A stretch of DNA of 64,000 nucleotides from contig JAOPHQ010003472.1 in the NCBI GenBank assembly GCA_030340625.1, positions 1 through 64,000 of the forward strand. Reading direction: 5' to 3'. The position numbers were made by a program, and so were the translations under genes. The notes beneath the pieces are model-generated. The model was not told the origin of the DNA, searched no databases, and worked only from the letters and a program-made list of their open reading frames with translations. Below, piece after piece: positions 61,548 through 64,000 of this stretch. The DNA comes from Merluccius polli (Eukaryota > Chordata > Actinopteri > Gadiformes > Merlucciidae). Positions within the stretch are counted from its first letter, which is position 1. Every line of letters starts with the position of its first letter.

Positions 61548-62870
61548 GGGGATGAAAACTCACCGGTGTTCGTGCTTGTGTGTGTGAAGTGGTTGGTTCA
61601 ATACGTTCCTCAGTTTTGTAAAAGAACAGCTGGAATTGGTCGGACACCTGCTTAGAACTCAAATGCCAATTCACCACTACAATAGGAAGTAAAACATTGT
61701 TTTCCTTTAGTCCATTCAAGCACTGCTTCTTTGAACTACATTTAAAAAACATGACACCCCATAATGGATACGCTACTCTGGAATGCCTGTTTACACGTCT
61801 AGCTCATCCCATTGAGGAGAGGGCCATTCATGCAGTGAGCTGACTGGGGAGAAATGTTCCTACAATGCAACAGATGCAGTGTATTTTACCTATAGCCTTT
61901 GTGTCTCCTCCAGAGACATTACCTCACTGTAAGTTGCCTTCATGTTCAGACACTTTCTAGTGCAAGCAGCCCATTGGCCGTGACAAGCAATTATGGCCAA
62001 CAGGGTAGTGCTTTTGAATTTATATTCACAACGATGTCTTAAAATAACAAAAATAAGCCTTATCTAAAAACTCATGCTAGGAGTTTTTCTAAAAACAAAT
62101 GAATGCTACTCCATGCTCTTTAATACTAAAGAGCGACATTAACAGTCTATGGAGGCGAACATTTTAGTTTTTAAGAGAATCAAATCAGGAAAAATAAATA
62201 AACCGTCTGTTTGGCAATTTGGATCTGTGGCTCACTTCAGGTCTGTATGCACTAAATGTTCATGGGACTTCAACACGCTAGTAAGAATTGTTCATTTAAA
62301 CATTTTTGGCGGAAGCTTGCCAACGGTCTCATTTGCTTATGTCACTTATATAGCAACATCAAACACGAGTAGGCAAACTCATTGTTATATAAAACTCAGG
62401 GCGTCTAATTAAATCGGGTCTTGTGTTCTGGATAATACATCGACTTATAGTGATATTTTTATATTTCATGTTAATGAAGTATGAGACTTTCAAACTCTTC
62501 CTTACATTGTAAATTTAGTTTTGTCAAGGTTTACCTTTTTCACAAACTCAAAGCAATAATAACCTTTAAAAATGTTCCTACAGATGCTCACTAGGCTTTT
62601 ATAGAGATCAGGTTATTTTGGCATATTTATTTGTATTCTATTTTAATTTTGCCTCCTTGAAATGTATACATGTTTCATATTCCTTATTTATGATATATTG
62701 TTGTAAAATGAAAAACGTTCTCTGATCAGAATTTAATTTTTTACGATCTTTATTCCTGGACGTGCCTTTTGGATGGGCTTCTTTATGCTATGGAGTTATT
62801 TACATATGAATGTTTGTTGTTAATCCATGTCAGTCAAAAGACAATAAAAGTGTGTCCCCATGCAAGCCAT
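61548..62870 (+). other. Probable msx 3' UTR
   Basis: AT-rich, non-repetitive sequence after the msx stop codon with no coding signal. AATAAA at 62843-62848 is the best candidate polyadenylation signal for a long 3' UTR (about 1.3 kb). Other AATAAA-like words occur near 62187. Confidence 0.45.
62843..62848 (+). terminator. Candidate polyadenylation signal of msx
   Basis: AATAAA followed by a GT-rich element (AGTGTGTCC). It lies 1.3 kb after the stop codon. Support is motif and position only. Confidence 0.4.
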
Positions 62871-62879
62871 CCATTTTTT

Positions 62880-63379
62880 GACATAACATGTCAATGGCCT
62901 TCTTCAACCATTTGTAAAAACAGCAGTGTGTGTGTATGGAGGACCGAAACTGGGGGGACCAAACTGCCCAAATAAAAAATAAATATAAAAAAGTACTCAA
63001 TAAATAAATAACAAAAATAATACAGAAATAAATGTACAAATAAAAACCTCAATGATTAAATAAATGTGAAATTTAATTTGAAAATAACAAAGTATACATA
63101 AATAATAGATACATGAATGATTACAATTTATTTATTTTTGCATTCATGTATTTTCATATTTAATTATTTCCTAATGTATTCTTTTCTATATATATTTCTT
63201 TCTGTTTTTATTTATTTCCTTATTCATTTATTTCCGGGTTCTTTTGCTCTATTTATTTATTTATCTATTTATTCCTGAATTTTCTTCATCCATATGTTAA
63301 TGAGGGGGCGTGTCTTGAAAACTCATTAGCAATCAAATCCACAGAAGAGGCGCAGACCCTCCTCTCCCTCTAGAAGCAG
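62880..63379. other. AT-rich spacer after msx
   Basis: ATTTATTT/AAATAAAT-rich sequence on both strands at 62970-63280 forming loose inverted repeats; no gene seen. Confidence 0.5.
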
Positions 63380-63631
63380 AAGATGATATAAAAAATGGCC
63401 GCCCGGCGTTCAGTTTCAGAGCTCCTTCGATAGGCGGCGGATCGTCTTGATGAACTACAACAACGTTAAGTTGTTGAGTCGTGAAGTTGTTGCTCAACGT
63501 TAAGTTATAGTCTGATGAACTACAACAACGTTAAGTTTCTGTAGTTCATAAGTTTGCGGAGGGGGCGTGGTTAACGCTGTCTGGGGAGAGCGAAGAGGGG
63601 GCGTGGCTCCCGGCGCCCGCTGAGAAGACAG
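63380..63631 (+). promoter_or_regulatory. Possible TATA promoter and non-coding first exon of a downstream gene
   Basis: TATAAAAA at 63387-63394 is followed about 25-30 bases later by a GTTCAGTTTCAGAG initiator-like stretch, then GC-rich sequence, and a consensus donor GACAG|GTGAGT with the exon ending at 63631. A matching acceptor CTCTCGCCGCAG|TACGAC lies at 63953-63970 near the window end. No recognisable protein is encoded in what is visible. A 25-base direct repeat lies inside (63448-63472 and 63513-63537). Confidence 0.3.
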
Positions 63632-64000
63632 GTGAGTACGGGACAGGTTAATTAGAGTCTACTAATCACCTGTCAGTAACTGGACGGCGGGAGAGGATGG
63701 ACAGAGGAGGACAGACGCTGAGCGCCACGGGACGCCAGCCAGCAATCGGAGCAGATCGAATTGAATGATTTGCTTATTGGCCATGTCTCCATTCAGAGTG
63801 TGTGTGTGCTGATGGGTCAGTTGAAGGGAGTCCCACCGTCCTACATGATCCAACAGTCAAGGCACGATTCCTGTTGTCATGGAGTCGTCATAGCAACATA
63901 GGCTTTTATTCTTTCCCATACAGACACAGAAACATTACATGTAATGAGTTTTCTCTCGCCGCAGTACGACGAGTTCATCATGTCTGTTTTTTGAAACAAC

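Noticed and set aside
63448..63537. CRISPR-like direct repeats
   Set aside because: Only two 25-base copies in a vertebrate genome with promoter-like context; no array.

Overview
The window looks like a piece of a teleost fish nuclear genome. Two vertebrate genes are readable. At 16996-21152 (+) is an eight-exon SLC25 mitochondrial carrier that matches the ornithine transporter ORNT1 (slc25a15). At 57782-61547 (+) is a two-exon Msx homeobox gene. The repeats are also fish-like: L2 and L1-type LINEs, tRNA- and 5S-derived SINEs, hAT- and Kolobok-like inverted-repeat elements, and a Ty3 element. Dinucleotide microsatellites are extremely dense (more than 30 tracts). This resembles what is known for codfishes (Gadiformes), but the order is only an inference.

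Layout: 1-9.3 kb is non-genic and holds microsatellites, a 5'-truncated L2 LINE (2.25-3.11 kb) and an hAT-like MITE with an 8-bp target duplication (6441-6763). 9.33-10.38 kb is one interrupted CTA/ACT trinucleotide array. 10.43-12.1 kb is a decayed L1-type LINE. A small MITE lies at 13.94-14.15 kb. 17.0-21.15 kb is slc25a15, whose introns carry a 27-bp-class minisatellite, a tRNA-derived SINE and a mobile CT-rich repeat that supplies the exon 5 polypyrimidine tract. 21.7-23.3 kb is a hAT-like element with a second inverted-repeat element inside it. 24.2-28.05 kb holds two SINEs, a 1.1-kb near-perfect palindrome and five CTCF-like motifs. 28-44 kb is a gene desert with microsatellites, a TTAA-flanked MITE and two perfect DR1 nuclear-receptor motifs. 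44.3-54.83 kb is a repeat graveyard: a DIRS-like relic, a TTAA-type element with a small ORF, a 1-kb TIR element, and a nearly complete Ty3 element (182-bp LTRs, AGTGG duplication) inserted inside a second TTAA-type element. 55.15-55.80 kb is an internally deleted L2. 56-61.5 kb is the msx locus. The last 700 bp may be the promoter and first exon of another gene.

The two genes are not functionally linked: one transports urea-cycle ornithine, the other is a developmental transcriptional repressor. The 36.6 kb between slc25a15 and msx is the natural place for msx regulatory DNA. The CTCF-like cluster at 24.6-28.05 kb, with motifs pointing away from each other, sits where a boundary between the two domains would be expected. 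That is the most testable biological hypothesis here.
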